Below, piece by piece: positions 1 to 8,649 of a stretch of 64,000 nucleotides of DNA (its first letter is position 1; each line of letters begins with the position of its first letter). The stretch spans positions 62,001-126,000 of the forward strand of contig NZ_ABCK01000006.1 of the NCBI RefSeq assembly GCF_000170755.1. The letters run 5' to 3'. This DNA is from Lentisphaera araneosa HTCC2155. Lineage in GTDB: Bacteria; Verrucomicrobiota; Lentisphaeria; Lentisphaerales; Lentisphaeraceae. Position numbers and translations under genes: made by a program. Below the pieces are notes generated by a model. It saw only the letters and a program-made list of their open reading frames with translations. It did no database searches and was not told the origin of the DNA.

Positions 1-35
1 GGATAAAGTTAAAGAACCATTATTGCAGGTATAAG

Positions 36-1070
36 ATGAAAATTATTATGCTCATAGGGACTCTATGTTTTATGTTTTCTTGTACCACACATAGAAAGCC
101 AATCAAGATCACGGGTTATCCTAAACTCCAACAAGAAACAACTATCAAGCGTAAAGCGATTGACCCAAAATTTTTCTCTCCATATAAGACAGAAAGAAAT
201 CTAGTAGAAATAGGAGATGCGCTGGAAATTTCGATCTTCGGACAAAGTAACACACTTAGCACTGTGACGGTCGCTCCCGATGGTAAGGTTTATTACCTCT
301 TCGGAGTCACGGTTCAAGGAGAAGGATTGTATGTTGAAGAAATTTCTGAACAAATTAAAAGCAAGGTTTTAAAGTTATTCAATAATCCCGAGGTTTCAGT
401 TCTCCCAGTAAAAAGTACTAGTAGTAGCTTCTCAATTATAGGTAAAGTGAAGTCGCCAGGGCAGTATAATTTATTGAGTTCACTTACTTTAAGACAAGCG
501 GTCACTCAGGCAGGAGGCTTGATGGACGGCGTTTTTCGAGGCACGACCATTCAAGTCGCGTCGCTTAAAAAATCATTTATTATCCGTGAGGGAGAGGCAA
601 TCCCCGTAGATTTCCATGCCCTTATTGAAAAAGGTGATGCGAGCCAAAATATATACGTTCATCCAGGTGATTATATTTATATTGCTTCGGGGCTATCTCA
701 AGAAGTCTACATCTTAGGTGCAGTGAATGCGGCTTACCCAGCGGCTTACAACGACGAAATGACAATCATAAGTCTACTTTCTGAAAGTGGTCGTGGCTTG
801 AATAAAGACGCTTATTTAAAACAGGTTTTGATTATTCGTGGCGACCTTCAAGATCCTGAAGTTTATGAGGTAAACCTTGAGGCCATTTTATCGGGAGAAG
901 AACATGATCTTTACCTTCAGCCAGGCGATATCATTTTTGTTCCTGAGAAGCCTTACAAATTCCTTGCGGAACTCACACGCTTGGCCTGCAATGTATTCGC
1001 CTCATCATTTGGCCGACGCTTGGGACGTGATTTTTCTGAAGATGTACTTGGTTTGGAGGATGATAGATGA
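36..1070 (+). CDS. Polysaccharide export lipoprotein with SLBB domains (Wza-like)
   Basis: 344 aa. The N-terminus carries a lipoprotein signal ending in a FMFSC lipobox, so the mature protein should be anchored to the outer membrane. A Poly_export-type domain runs from about residue 55 to 130 (GDALEISIFGQ, then APDGKVYY), followed by two SLBB-type repeats near 132-180 (IIGKVKSPGQY) and 225-275 (YILGAVNAAYPA), and a C-terminal GDIIFVPE segment. This is the plan of Wza-family outer-membrane polysaccharide exporters, although the long C-terminal helix of Wza is not obvious. A GCAGGT stretch precedes the ATG. It overlaps the next gene by 4 bp, so the two are probably translated together. The operon likely continues upstream of the window, where a Wzc-type kinase and a polymerase would be expected; neither is visible here. 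Confidence 0.88.
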   Translation: MKIIMLIGTLCFMFSCTTHRKPIKITGYPKLQQETTIKRKAIDPKFFSPYKTERNLVEIGDALEISIFGQSNTLSTVTVAPDGKVYYLFGVTVQGEGLYVEEISEQIKSKVLKLFNNPEVSVLPVKSTSSSFSIIGKVKSPGQYNLLSSLTLRQAVTQAGGLMDGVFRGTTIQVASLKKSFIIREGEAIPVDFHALIEKGDASQNIYVHPGDYIYIASGLSQEVYILGAVNAAYPAAYNDEMTIISLLSESGRGLNKDAYLKQVLIIRGDLQDPEVYEVNLEAILSGEEHDLYLQPGDIIFVPEKPYKFLAELTRLACNVFASSFGRRLGRDFSEDVLGLEDDR

Positions 1071-2086
1071 GGCAGTTTTTATTAATAATTTTCAGCTTAG
1101 TATTTGTGAGCCTTGCAGCAGAAACAAATACAGAAAAAGTTGAGGCTACTAGTCAGCAACAAGAAGAAATCGCAGGCGAGCAAAAGGCTCAGAAGTCAGA
1201 ACCAAAGAATCCAAAAGAAGCGGCTCAAACTCAAGAGTATGTCCTTGGCAATGGCGACACCATCAAAGTAAGTATTTACGGTAACTTTCAGGCGGAGAGA
1301 AACCTAATCATTGACTCTCGTGGTTACATTTCATTCTTGTTGACTGGACCAGTGAAAGCAAGTGGGAAAACCATCATGCAACTTCGTGAAGAAATTCAAG
1401 CCATCATTCAGAAAAAAAGGAAACACATCATTGTTAGCGTTGTGCCCCTTTCCTTTAATAGCCAAAGTTACACAATCGGCGGACAGATTAAATTTCCTGG
1501 TAAAAAAGTTTTAAATGGTAATGTGTCCATCTTAGAAGCGATCGCCAATGCAGGTGGATTCAAGAGTGGTGAGTTTCGTAACTCTACAGTAGATTTAGCC
1601 GATCTCGAACACGCCTTTCTGATGCGCGATGGTGCACAACTTACAGTGGATTTTAATGCGCTCGTTTTAAAAGGAAAAACAGAGTTTGATTTAACACTCA
1701 AAAATGGTGATTACCTCCATATCCCCAGCGCGCTATCGAAGAAAATTTATACATTGGGCGAGGTGAACTACCCAAGGCAGATTATGTACCTTAATAGCCT
1801 GACACTTATCCAAGCCATTACTGAGTCAAGAGGGATTAAAGAATATGCCTCTCCCAATGTGGTGGTTATTCGCGGCTCTTTAAGTAAACCCGAAAAATTA
1901 GTTTTTAATATAAACGATATTTTACATGGAGATAGCCCCGATGTGCTGCTTAAGCCCGGTGATATCGTTTATGTCCCAGAAGATTCAACTGCAGATCTAG
2001 AACGTTTAGCGAAGGTCGCAATCCGAGCCTTTGTCCAAACGGTCGCCTCATCTGCAGCAGCTAATACAATCGATGATAATTATTAA
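1067..2086 (+). CDS. Second polysaccharide export protein (SLBB)
   Basis: 339 aa and a paralogue of the preceding gene. It has a Sec-type signal (MRQFLLIIFSLVFVSLAAE) without a lipobox, then a charged Glu/Lys/Gln-rich linker (residues 25-55), then a Poly_export domain (GNGDTIKVSIYGNF, about 60-140) and two SLBB units (YTIGGQIKFPGKK; YTLGEVNYPRQ), ending in GDIVYVPED. Start ATG overlaps the upstream stop (ATGA). The lack of a lipid anchor in this copy, against an anchored copy next door, suggests a two-component export channel or periplasmic collar rather than simple redundancy; that is inference. It is followed 20 bp later by the pyruvyl transferase gene. Confidence 0.87.
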   Translation: MRQFLLIIFSLVFVSLAAETNTEKVEATSQQQEEIAGEQKAQKSEPKNPKEAAQTQEYVLGNGDTIKVSIYGNFQAERNLIIDSRGYISFLLTGPVKASGKTIMQLREEIQAIIQKKRKHIIVSVVPLSFNSQSYTIGGQIKFPGKKVLNGNVSILEAIANAGGFKSGEFRNSTVDLADLEHAFLMRDGAQLTVDFNALVLKGKTEFDLTLKNGDYLHIPSALSKKIYTLGEVNYPRQIMYLNSLTLIQAITESRGIKEYASPNVVVIRGSLSKPEKLVFNINDILHGDSPDVLLKPGDIVYVPEDSTADLERLAKVAIRAFVQTVASSAAANTIDDNY

Positions 2087-2106
2087 TAAAAACTGGAGTA
2101 AATAAA

Positions 2107-3348
2107 ATGAAAATATTATTAGGCGGAGTTCCTTTTGGTAGAAACAACATTGGTGATGAAGCAATCCTAGAAGGTATTGTGACAATGGTACGCGAAATTA
2201 AACCTGAGGCAGAGATATGCGTAAGCACAGATGACGGAGTTGAAACTCAGAAGCTTTTGAAGGTAAAGACATGCCCTCTCTTTGGTTTTAGTCACGTCAA
2301 CTATGACCGCCAAAAAGCACAGGATACGATCAAGGATCATGACCTATTTATTTGGAGTGGTGCTACGGGTCTTTCCGATTATCCTGATGATGCCATGGAA
2401 ATTTTGAGTATGTGCAAAAACGCCAATACACCTTATGTCGTTTTTGGAACGGGAATGAATTCTGAGCTTAACCCCGCAAAATTCACACTGCAGCCAGGAA
2501 GAAAGAAAAATCTCTTATCAAACTTAAGTAAACTTACCGCCCATACACTCGATTTTACCGGCCTCTATGAAAATCACCAAGTTAAGAAAATGCATAGCAA
2601 AATGCATAGCATGCTCGCAGGCGCCGAGCTGATTGCACTGCGTAATCAGGATAGCTGCAATAACTTAAGCCGTACATGCCCAGGATTAAATATTGCTCGT
2701 GGTGCAGACCTAGCTTTACAATTGAGCTCTTCTCAAGGTGCTTTAAGTAGACTTGATGAAACAAGTCGCTTTTTACTTGGTCAAAAACGCAAAAAAATTG
2801 CGGTTTGCATCTCCGCTCAACGCTGTGTCAATAATCTCTTAGACCTAGCAAAAAAAATGGATAGCTGGATAGAAAAATTCTCTGCCAACATCTTTTTTAT
2901 TCCTATGAACCCAATAAGTGATGCTGAATTAATGACTCAGATTAAAGGTCTGATGAATCACAAAGAAAATTGCACTGTGGTAAAGGGATGTAATCAAGCT
3001 TCAGAAGTGGTGACTTTGGCCGCTGAAATGGATACAATTATTAGTAGCCGTCTGCATTTACTCATCCTCGGGTCCATTAACCATGTGCCTCTCATAGGCA
3101 TCAGTCGCGGAAGTAAAGTTGACACTTTTCTAGAACGTTACGATTTGCGCTCATGTGGATCCGTGGAACATGTAGATCTTAATTTGATGGAAGAACAATT
3201 AAAAACCTTCTTGAAAAATAAGGCCGATTTTGGGCTTAAAAGTCAAAAAGTTCGTGCAAATATGACCAAAGATTTAAAACTGGCATTGGATATGCTTCAC
3301 TCTGTTATTGAACTAACAGAGGAGAAACTCCATGCCCGCTCAGCTTGA
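2107..3348 (+). CDS. Polysaccharide pyruvyl transferase family protein
   Basis: 413 aa, with no signal peptide. The start (LGGVPFGRNNIGDEAILEGI) is the typical N-terminal motif of the PS_pyruv_trans family (CsaB/WcaK/ExoV-like), and the C-terminal part holds the family segment with SSRLHLLILGSINHVPLIGISRGSKV, in which the RLH and GI(S)R motifs are recognisable. These enzymes move a pyruvyl group from phosphoenolpyruvate to a sugar hydroxyl as a ketal, giving the polymer negative charge. The 17-bp overlap with the next glycosyltransferase gene supports a single transcript. The exact acceptor sugar cannot be read from sequence. Confidence 0.85.
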   Translation: MKILLGGVPFGRNNIGDEAILEGIVTMVREIKPEAEICVSTDDGVETQKLLKVKTCPLFGFSHVNYDRQKAQDTIKDHDLFIWSGATGLSDYPDDAMEILSMCKNANTPYVVFGTGMNSELNPAKFTLQPGRKKNLLSNLSKLTAHTLDFTGLYENHQVKKMHSKMHSMLAGAELIALRNQDSCNNLSRTCPGLNIARGADLALQLSSSQGALSRLDETSRFLLGQKRKKIAVCISAQRCVNNLLDLAKKMDSWIEKFSANIFFIPMNPISDAELMTQIKGLMNHKENCTVVKGCNQASEVVTLAAEMDTIISSRLHLLILGSINHVPLIGISRGSKVDTFLERYDLRSCGSVEHVDLNLMEEQLKTFLKNKADFGLKSQKVRANMTKDLKLALDMLHSVIELTEEKLHARSA

Positions 3349-4585
3349 TAGCGTATACCATATTGCCCGACGATTTGTCTTAGACAAATGGGGAGGGACT
3401 GAAGCCGTCGTTTATAATTATTGTTCGCAAATGATGAAGAATGGCATCAGTAACCATATTTACACCACGGATATTTTTTGCGATAAAAAAGAAGAGGATT
3501 TAGATGGTGTAAAAGTCCATCGTTTTTCCTATATTTTTCCTTGGTTATTTCTAAGCCGTGAAGCCAAAGAAAAATTAAAACTCAAGGGAGGAAGCCCACT
3601 CTCTTTACCAATGTTCTTCAGATTACTATTGGGAAAGCGTCCTTCAGTTATTCACACACATGTTCAGCACCGTTTAGGAGGAATAGCTAGGACAGTGGCA
3701 AAGTTCAAAAAGATCCCATATGTCGTGAGTTTACATGGAAATTACCTGACGCTTCCAAAATCAGAAGCCACAAAAATGATGAGCCCCTTTGAAGGTAAAT
3801 TAGAATGGGGCAAGGCTTTTGGTTGGCTTCTGGGCTCTAGAAAAACGGTGTCAGGCGCGGATGCGGTAATTTGCGTTGATCGCAATGAATACCTCAAACT
3901 AAAAGAACTTTACCCAAAGAATAAAATTGTCTATTTTCCCAATGGTGTTGAACTCGATAAGTTCGCTAACAAGACGGCCGATGCCTTTAGAAATAAATTT
4001 GGTATTGCGGATGACGAAAAATATATCCTCTGCTTATCCAGAATTGATTTTCAAAAAAATCAGCGACTCTTGGTGAAATCTTTCGCGAAGTATAGTCAGA
4101 CTCATCCCAATTATAAATTAGTGATTGCGGGTCCTATAACAGTCGAAGATTACCACGAAGAAATTTTGCAGGACATCCAAAACTACGATTTAGAAGACAA
4201 GGTCATAATTATACCTGGCTTTGAACCTCAAGATACGATGATTGCAGAAGCTTATGCGGGAGCAGATTTTTTTGTATTGCCCTCGCAGCACGAGCCTTTT
4301 GGTATTGTGATACTCGAGGCTTGGGCGGCGGGAACACCTGTCATCGCGTCACGCCTCCCGGGCATTCAAGCTTTTAGTCATGACCAGCAGGATATTCTTC
4401 ATTTCACTGCGAATGATCAAGAAGACCTCTTAGAAAAAATGTGTCAGCTCGATGACGAAAAACTTAAATCTCAACTAAAGACTCAGGCTTCCATTGAAGT
4501 AAAAAAATACAGTTGGCAGGCCCTAGTTCAAAACCTGCAAAATCTTTATTGTGAACTCATAGAAAAAAAAGGAGATGTAAAATGA
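3332..4585 (+). CDS. GT4-family glycosyltransferase
   Basis: 417 aa, cytoplasmic or peripheral. It has the GT-B fold of family GT4: an N-terminal acceptor half starting with a RRFVLDKWGGTEAVVYNY segment and a donor half with NGVELDKF, LSRIDFQKNQRLLVKSF (nucleotide-binding region) and the E-x7-E signature EPFGIVILE near residue 325. It presumably adds one sugar from an activated nucleotide sugar to the lipid-linked repeat unit of the exopolysaccharide. Start overlaps the pyruvyl transferase by 17 bp and the stop overlaps the next glycosyltransferase by 4 bp. Donor and linkage are unknown. Confidence 0.88.
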   Translation: MPAQLDSVYHIARRFVLDKWGGTEAVVYNYCSQMMKNGISNHIYTTDIFCDKKEEDLDGVKVHRFSYIFPWLFLSREAKEKLKLKGGSPLSLPMFFRLLLGKRPSVIHTHVQHRLGGIARTVAKFKKIPYVVSLHGNYLTLPKSEATKMMSPFEGKLEWGKAFGWLLGSRKTVSGADAVICVDRNEYLKLKELYPKNKIVYFPNGVELDKFANKTADAFRNKFGIADDEKYILCLSRIDFQKNQRLLVKSFAKYSQTHPNYKLVIAGPITVEDYHEEILQDIQNYDLEDKVIIIPGFEPQDTMIAEAYAGADFFVLPSQHEPFGIVILEAWAAGTPVIASRLPGIQAFSHDQQDILHFTANDQEDLLEKMCQLDDEKLKSQLKTQASIEVKKYSWQALVQNLQNLYCELIEKKGDVK

Positions 4586-5718
4586 ATGTAGCCCTATCAT
4601 CATTTGTCCTACAAGGCGGACGCAGCGGAGTGGCCAGATACATTATCGACTTAGTAAAAGCTATGGGTGATGTCAAACAAGTTGAAACACTTAAAATGCT
4701 TTTGCCCGAAAACGATAGTCACTTAATTGCGAAAAACGACCATTTGAAATTCAATATTTCTACATCGCTCTTTTCGAATCCAGTCTTAAGTATTTTATGG
4801 CATAATAGTTATTTGCCCTTATCAGGAGTCTTAAAGAATATTGATTTATTGCACGTTCCGAGTTATCGCAGAATTCCCTATGTGAAAAAGTGTCCACTCA
4901 TTGCCACAGTTCACGATCTAGCCACATTTAATATTGATGGCAAATACGATAAAATGAGAATGTTTTACAATAGGAAAATCGTCCCATCTTTAATCAAACG
5001 CTGTGATAGAATTATTACTGTGAGTGAGTTTTCCAAAAAAGATATTGTGAAATTCATCGGTTATGATGAAGATAAGATTGATGTGATTTACTCGGGGATC
5101 AATCAAAATTTATTTTATCCACGCATCAAAGAATATGCAAAGCAACAAGTAAAAGAAGAGTTTGGCATAGATTCTCCTTTCTTGTGTTATGTTTCCAGAA
5201 TTGAACCCAAAGGGAAAAACCATTTTCGTTTACTCGAAGCTTTTGAGAAATTTAAAAAGCTTCACCCCAGCGACTATAAGCTTCTCTTAGTTGGATCAGA
5301 CTGGAATGGGGCAGCGGAATTTTATCAACGCGTTGATGAATCACCAGTGAAAGACGATGTGGTTTTTACAGGATTTACCGCGAGCGCAATGCTCCCAGTT
5401 ATCTACTCGGCAGCAGAGCTTTGTGTTTATCCATCTTTATTTGAGGGTTTTGGTTTCCCAGTGATAGAGGCCATGGCTTGCGGCGCCCCTGTGATTTGTT
5501 CGAACACGAGCTCCTTGCTCGAGATCTCTGAAGGTAGAACTCCAAATTTTGATCCTTACAGCGTTGAAGATATTTACTCATGTATCACCAAAACTCTTGA
5601 GAGTTCTCATTATCTCCAAGATATTGAGAAGAATTTTGATTATGCTAATAGTTTTTGCTGGGATCGCACAGCGAAAAATGTGTACGCATCATATGAAAAA
5701 TGTCTTGCGGGACTATAA
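4582..5718 (+). CDS. GT4-family glycosyltransferase
   Basis: 378 aa with the retaining GT4 layout. The N-terminal glycine-rich stretch FVLQGGRSGVARYIIDL is followed by a VTVSEFSKKDI-type region (here ITVSEFSKKDI), SRIEPKGKNHFRLLEAF, and the signature FEGFGFPVIEAMACGAPVI near residue 290, including the E-x7-E pair. This pattern resembles mannosyl- or rhamnosyltransferases of exopolysaccharide loci, but the donor is not determinable. The start ATG overlaps the upstream stop by 4 bp. It is followed after 10 bp by the nitroreductase-like gene, so all six genes 36-6784 look like one operon. Confidence 0.88.
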   Translation: MNVALSSFVLQGGRSGVARYIIDLVKAMGDVKQVETLKMLLPENDSHLIAKNDHLKFNISTSLFSNPVLSILWHNSYLPLSGVLKNIDLLHVPSYRRIPYVKKCPLIATVHDLATFNIDGKYDKMRMFYNRKIVPSLIKRCDRIITVSEFSKKDIVKFIGYDEDKIDVIYSGINQNLFYPRIKEYAKQQVKEEFGIDSPFLCYVSRIEPKGKNHFRLLEAFEKFKKLHPSDYKLLLVGSDWNGAAEFYQRVDESPVKDDVVFTGFTASAMLPVIYSAAELCVYPSLFEGFGFPVIEAMACGAPVICSNTSSLLEISEGRTPNFDPYSVEDIYSCITKTLESSHYLQDIEKNFDYANSFCWDRTAKNVYASYEKCLAGL

Positions 5719-5728
5719 GGAGAAATCG

Positions 5729-6784
5729 ATGACTGAGAGTATTAAATATCGCCTTAAGTTTTATCTAAACTTTGTCCAAGTCTTCTGTGATCTTTTTCGC
5801 CAAGTTCTTTATGATTGGAGTCGTTTCAGAAAATTTTCCTCCTACGCGATTTCTATCTTTTATTTAAAATCTAATGGGAGGGTGAAAACGAGTTATCAAT
5901 TGTTGGCTCTTATCCAAGCCGATGCACACAAGGTGGAAAAAGCACTCGCCATTACAAAACCGCGACCAGGTTTTGGTGTGGCGGTAGTGAAAAGACTTAT
6001 TGCTAATGTTGAAGAATACTATCAGCGCTTTGGCTTCAATTCACGTCTAGATATTGCTTATTGCGTCATGCAAAAATATGTCGATTTCAACGTAAAAAAT
6101 GATAGTTTGGATAAAGATTTAGAAAACTTACTAGAGGATTTGGGGAATACTGTTTTTGAATTTAAAAATTCAAAAAACGAAGCTGCAGGTGTGATCCATT
6201 ATACTAAAGAAGAATATTTATTTAAAACAAAAATGGACTTGGAAGATTTTTTTATGGGGCGATATTCCATGCGTCAATTCTCCGAGCAAGCCTTAAATCT
6301 TAAAGATCTTCAAAAAGCGATTTATCTTGCCTCAAAAACACCAAGCGTTTGTAATCGTCAATGTTATCATGCCTTTATTGCTCAAGGAAAAGAGAAAGCG
6401 AGCAGTGTTTTATCCTACCAGTTAGGGAATAGAGGTTTTGGCGATCAGGTTGACTCAGTCATTACGGTTACAGCGGACTTGTCATGTTTCTTTTCTTCAT
6501 CGGAGAGAAATCAAGCTTGGATTGATGGTGGTCTCTATGCAATGAGTGTAATTTATGCCTTGCATTCACTTGGGATTGCAAGTTGTCCCTTAAATTGGAG
6601 CGTCAACCCAAAACGAGATTTAGCTCTGAAAAATGCAAGTGGCATTCCTCATTCTCATTCAATCATAATGATGATTGCCTGTGGTAATCTCAAAGACGAA
6701 TTTTCCGTTGCTCAATCAAAGAGAAAACCCATGGATGAACTCTGTACCATTATGGATAAACCTCTAAGCCAGTGTGGATTATAA
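5729..6784 (+). CDS. Nitroreductase-family protein in the exopolysaccharide operon
   Basis: 351 aa using the ATG at 5729, which is preceded by an AAGGAG ribosome-binding site; the open frame extends further upstream but only by overlapping the previous gene. The C-terminal half (about residues 170-350) has nitroreductase features: GRYSMRQFSEQ (the common RRSxRxF motif), SVCNRQCYHAFI, and DGGLYAMSVIYALHSLGIASC. These are FMN-dependent oxidoreductases that work as dimers. The N-terminal 150 residues are not recognised and begin with a hydrophobic/aromatic stretch that could be amphipathic. Such genes do occur in capsule loci, possibly for a redox step on a precursor or in pyruvate-ketal metabolism, but the role is not known. 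Last gene of the operon. Confidence 0.75.
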   Translation: MTESIKYRLKFYLNFVQVFCDLFRQVLYDWSRFRKFSSYAISIFYLKSNGRVKTSYQLLALIQADAHKVEKALAITKPRPGFGVAVVKRLIANVEEYYQRFGFNSRLDIAYCVMQKYVDFNVKNDSLDKDLENLLEDLGNTVFEFKNSKNEAAGVIHYTKEEYLFKTKMDLEDFFMGRYSMRQFSEQALNLKDLQKAIYLASKTPSVCNRQCYHAFIAQGKEKASSVLSYQLGNRGFGDQVDSVITVTADLSCFFSSSERNQAWIDGGLYAMSVIYALHSLGIASCPLNWSVNPKRDLALKNASGIPHSHSIIMMIACGNLKDEFSVAQSKRKPMDELCTIMDKPLSQCGL

Positions 6785-6902
6785 TTTGAATGGAGAGTGG
6801 TTTTGTGTCGCTTTATGACGCAAATTAATAGATAATTATAAAGCTGACTAAATATTGAGTATGATGATGCTTATGAAGCCAAAAAGGCATATATTACTGC
6901 AA

Positions 6903-7220
6903 TTATAGATTCAGATAATAATTCCAGTCAGTCCAAGTAGCACATTTTGATTCTAATTTTGTATTCAATTTATGTATGCTTTCTTCAAACTCTTCATTAT
7001 CTGTAGTATCGGAAGATATATCTATATACCATTTATAATATTTGCCCTCGATATCGTCCCCACCATAATTTTTTAAAATTTCCACTTTCAAATTATCAGT
7101 ATTAAAATCTGTAGAATAATTAAAAAAATTAAATCGAGTTTTTATATTCAAAAATTCTTTAATAGTTTGACATAATCGACGTTCAGATATTTTATCGCAA
7201 AAGATTACAGCTGTTTTCAT
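6903..7220 (-). CDS. Small hypothetical protein
   Basis: 105 aa, not recognised. It has no signal peptide or membrane segment and is rich in Asp, Glu, Asn and aromatic residues, with a basic first third. It has a strong ribosome-binding site (GAGGAGG, 6 bp before ATG), and starts 10 bp after the stop of the gene upstream, so these two are translated from the same message. It is the last gene of a group of three small genes downstream of the STAND sensor gene. Confidence 0.55.
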   Translation of the reverse strand: MKTAVIFCDKISERRLCQTIKEFLNIKTRFNFFNYSTDFNTDNLKVEILKNYGGDDIEGKYYKWYIDISSDTTDNEEFEESIHKLNTKLESKCATWTDWNYYLNL

Positions 7221-7230
7221 ATGATCCTCC

Positions 7231-7557
7231 TCAAGATACTTCAGTTTTAAAAATAGTTTTTGTTAAACATTGCAAGAAATTAATATGTTCAAGAGCTATG
7301 ATTTCTATAGTGTTTGTAGTCTTATATGATTCTAAAGTTATAAGTGTATTATTTGATCTATATGATTTTACCTTCCCAAAAATAGAAAAAAGAAATGGCT
7401 TAACAGCATGTGTTTTCGACAACTCTAGACTCATTTGAGCATTAACTTTGGAAAAAGTAATTTTTAATGACTTGTAGCTATCTTTCACTATTTGTGTAAG
7501 ATTACCTTGAAAGTAATCCGAGACATTCATGCTAGCTTTCATAAAAACTGTTTCCAT
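7231..7557 (-). CDS. Small hypothetical protein
   Basis: 108 aa, not recognised. The sequence has alternating hydrophobic residues typical of a small beta-rich domain (SLKITFSKVNAQMSLEL; PFLFSIFGKVKSY; LITLESYKTTNTIEIIAL) and could be a PilZ-like or similar barrel, but no diagnostic motif is present. A ribosome-binding site (AAGAGG) precedes the start. It lies between two other small unknown genes, with gaps of 10 and 93 bp. Confidence 0.5.
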   Translation of the reverse strand: METVFMKASMNVSDYFQGNLTQIVKDSYKSLKITFSKVNAQMSLELSKTHAVKPFLFSIFGKVKSYRSNNTLITLESYKTTNTIEIIALEHINFLQCLTKTIFKTEVS

Positions 7558-7650
7558 TGTTAACCTCTTAAATACGATTCCATATTAATAAACTATTGTT
7601 TTACGAGCTCAGTAGCAAGAATCAAAGGAGTTCATTTAGAGCTCAGTTGT

Positions 7651-8184
7651 TTATAAATGGTCAATCTGTAAAAAGTGAAGTTTAGAATCAGAATCTTGAA
7701 AAACACTTAATTTGAGTGGGAGTGGGGAGTCCTCTAAGTCATTCATTAGAGCTATGCAAGAAAAATTAAATTTAGTTCCCTCGTTCATGTACTCTAAATC
7801 ATGACCAAGAGGAAGATACTTAACATAATGAGTATCTTTAATGAATTGAAGAAAAACTTTGTTAGAAAGTTGACAGAATTCTTTTGTTAATTTTTTCCAA
7901 GAGTGGAACGGTGATATTTGTAAAATTTTAATTTTCCCGGGAACATTTTCAGACAGTTCAATCAAGAAAAATCTTATTTTACTTTTTATATAGCGATAGC
8001 ATCGGAATTTCTTAATTTTATTACACTTGGTGTTAATGCTCTCAGAAAGCGGGGTGTAGTTTTGACCAGTACTTTTTTTAATTTGTTTTTTAAATAGATC
8101 GGCTCTGTGAGAGTTAATCGTTGAGAATGATGTCCAATTGCAGCGGGGATCTACTATAGTGGATTGGTTTGCTATCGTACTCAT
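7651..8184 (-). CDS. Hypothetical protein
   Basis: 177 aa, not recognised. No signal peptide. The N-terminal 75 residues are very basic (KKQIKKSTGQ, KCNKIKKFRCYRYIKSKIR), followed by a mixed alpha/beta part. A good ribosome-binding site (TTAGGAG) lies 8-9 bp before the ATG. It is the first gene of the three-gene set 8184-6903 and is separated from the STAND sensor gene by a 465-bp gap that probably holds its promoter. Confidence 0.5.
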   Translation of the reverse strand: MSTIANQSTIVDPRCNWTSFSTINSHRADLFKKQIKKSTGQNYTPLSESINTKCNKIKKFRCYRYIKSKIRFFLIELSENVPGKIKILQISPFHSWKKLTKEFCQLSNKVFLQFIKDTHYVKYLPLGHDLEYMNEGTKFNFSCIALMNDLEDSPLPLKLSVFQDSDSKLHFLQIDHL

Positions 8185-8649
8185 ATTTGAAGACTCCTAA
8201 TATTTTGGAAGAGTTAAAAAAATAATAGTTTTTTATTTAAAACCCAAATTTATTAATGGTTAAGTTAGAGGTCAGATACAATTCCTTTTAGTTCGTGGAA
8301 TAGAACTGTATGTTTTTCATGTTAAAAAATATCACCTAAAGTTGTAGGTGTTGTTTAAATAAAAAGATGAAATGATTTCAATACTATATTATTATTAGAG
8401 TCTATGAGCTAAAGGACTTTGTAATGTTATTGAAAAGAAAGGGGGGTATTACGGTTCTACTGAGTTGAGAAGTGGCTAATGAGGGGATAGATATCAGAAT
8501 CTTTACAGCCTGGTATAATATTGCGATATGCAGACTAAGTGGGTAATAAGTTGCATGGTTAAGATCTTAAATAAACTAGTATTTAGACTTGTTCCTCAAG
8601 CTGATATAGTAAAATACTATGCTTGAATATAGATCAGATGGGAGGGTGA
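8185..8649. other. Intergenic region between sensor gene and small-gene operon
   Basis: 465 bp, AT-rich, without a credible gene. It contains a small hairpin (CACCTA/TAGGTG, 6-nt loop, 8333-8350) and a TTAGAGGTCAG motif near 8267 that recurs near 12882 and, less exactly, near 7634. The promoter for the minus-strand small genes should lie here. Confidence 0.4.
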
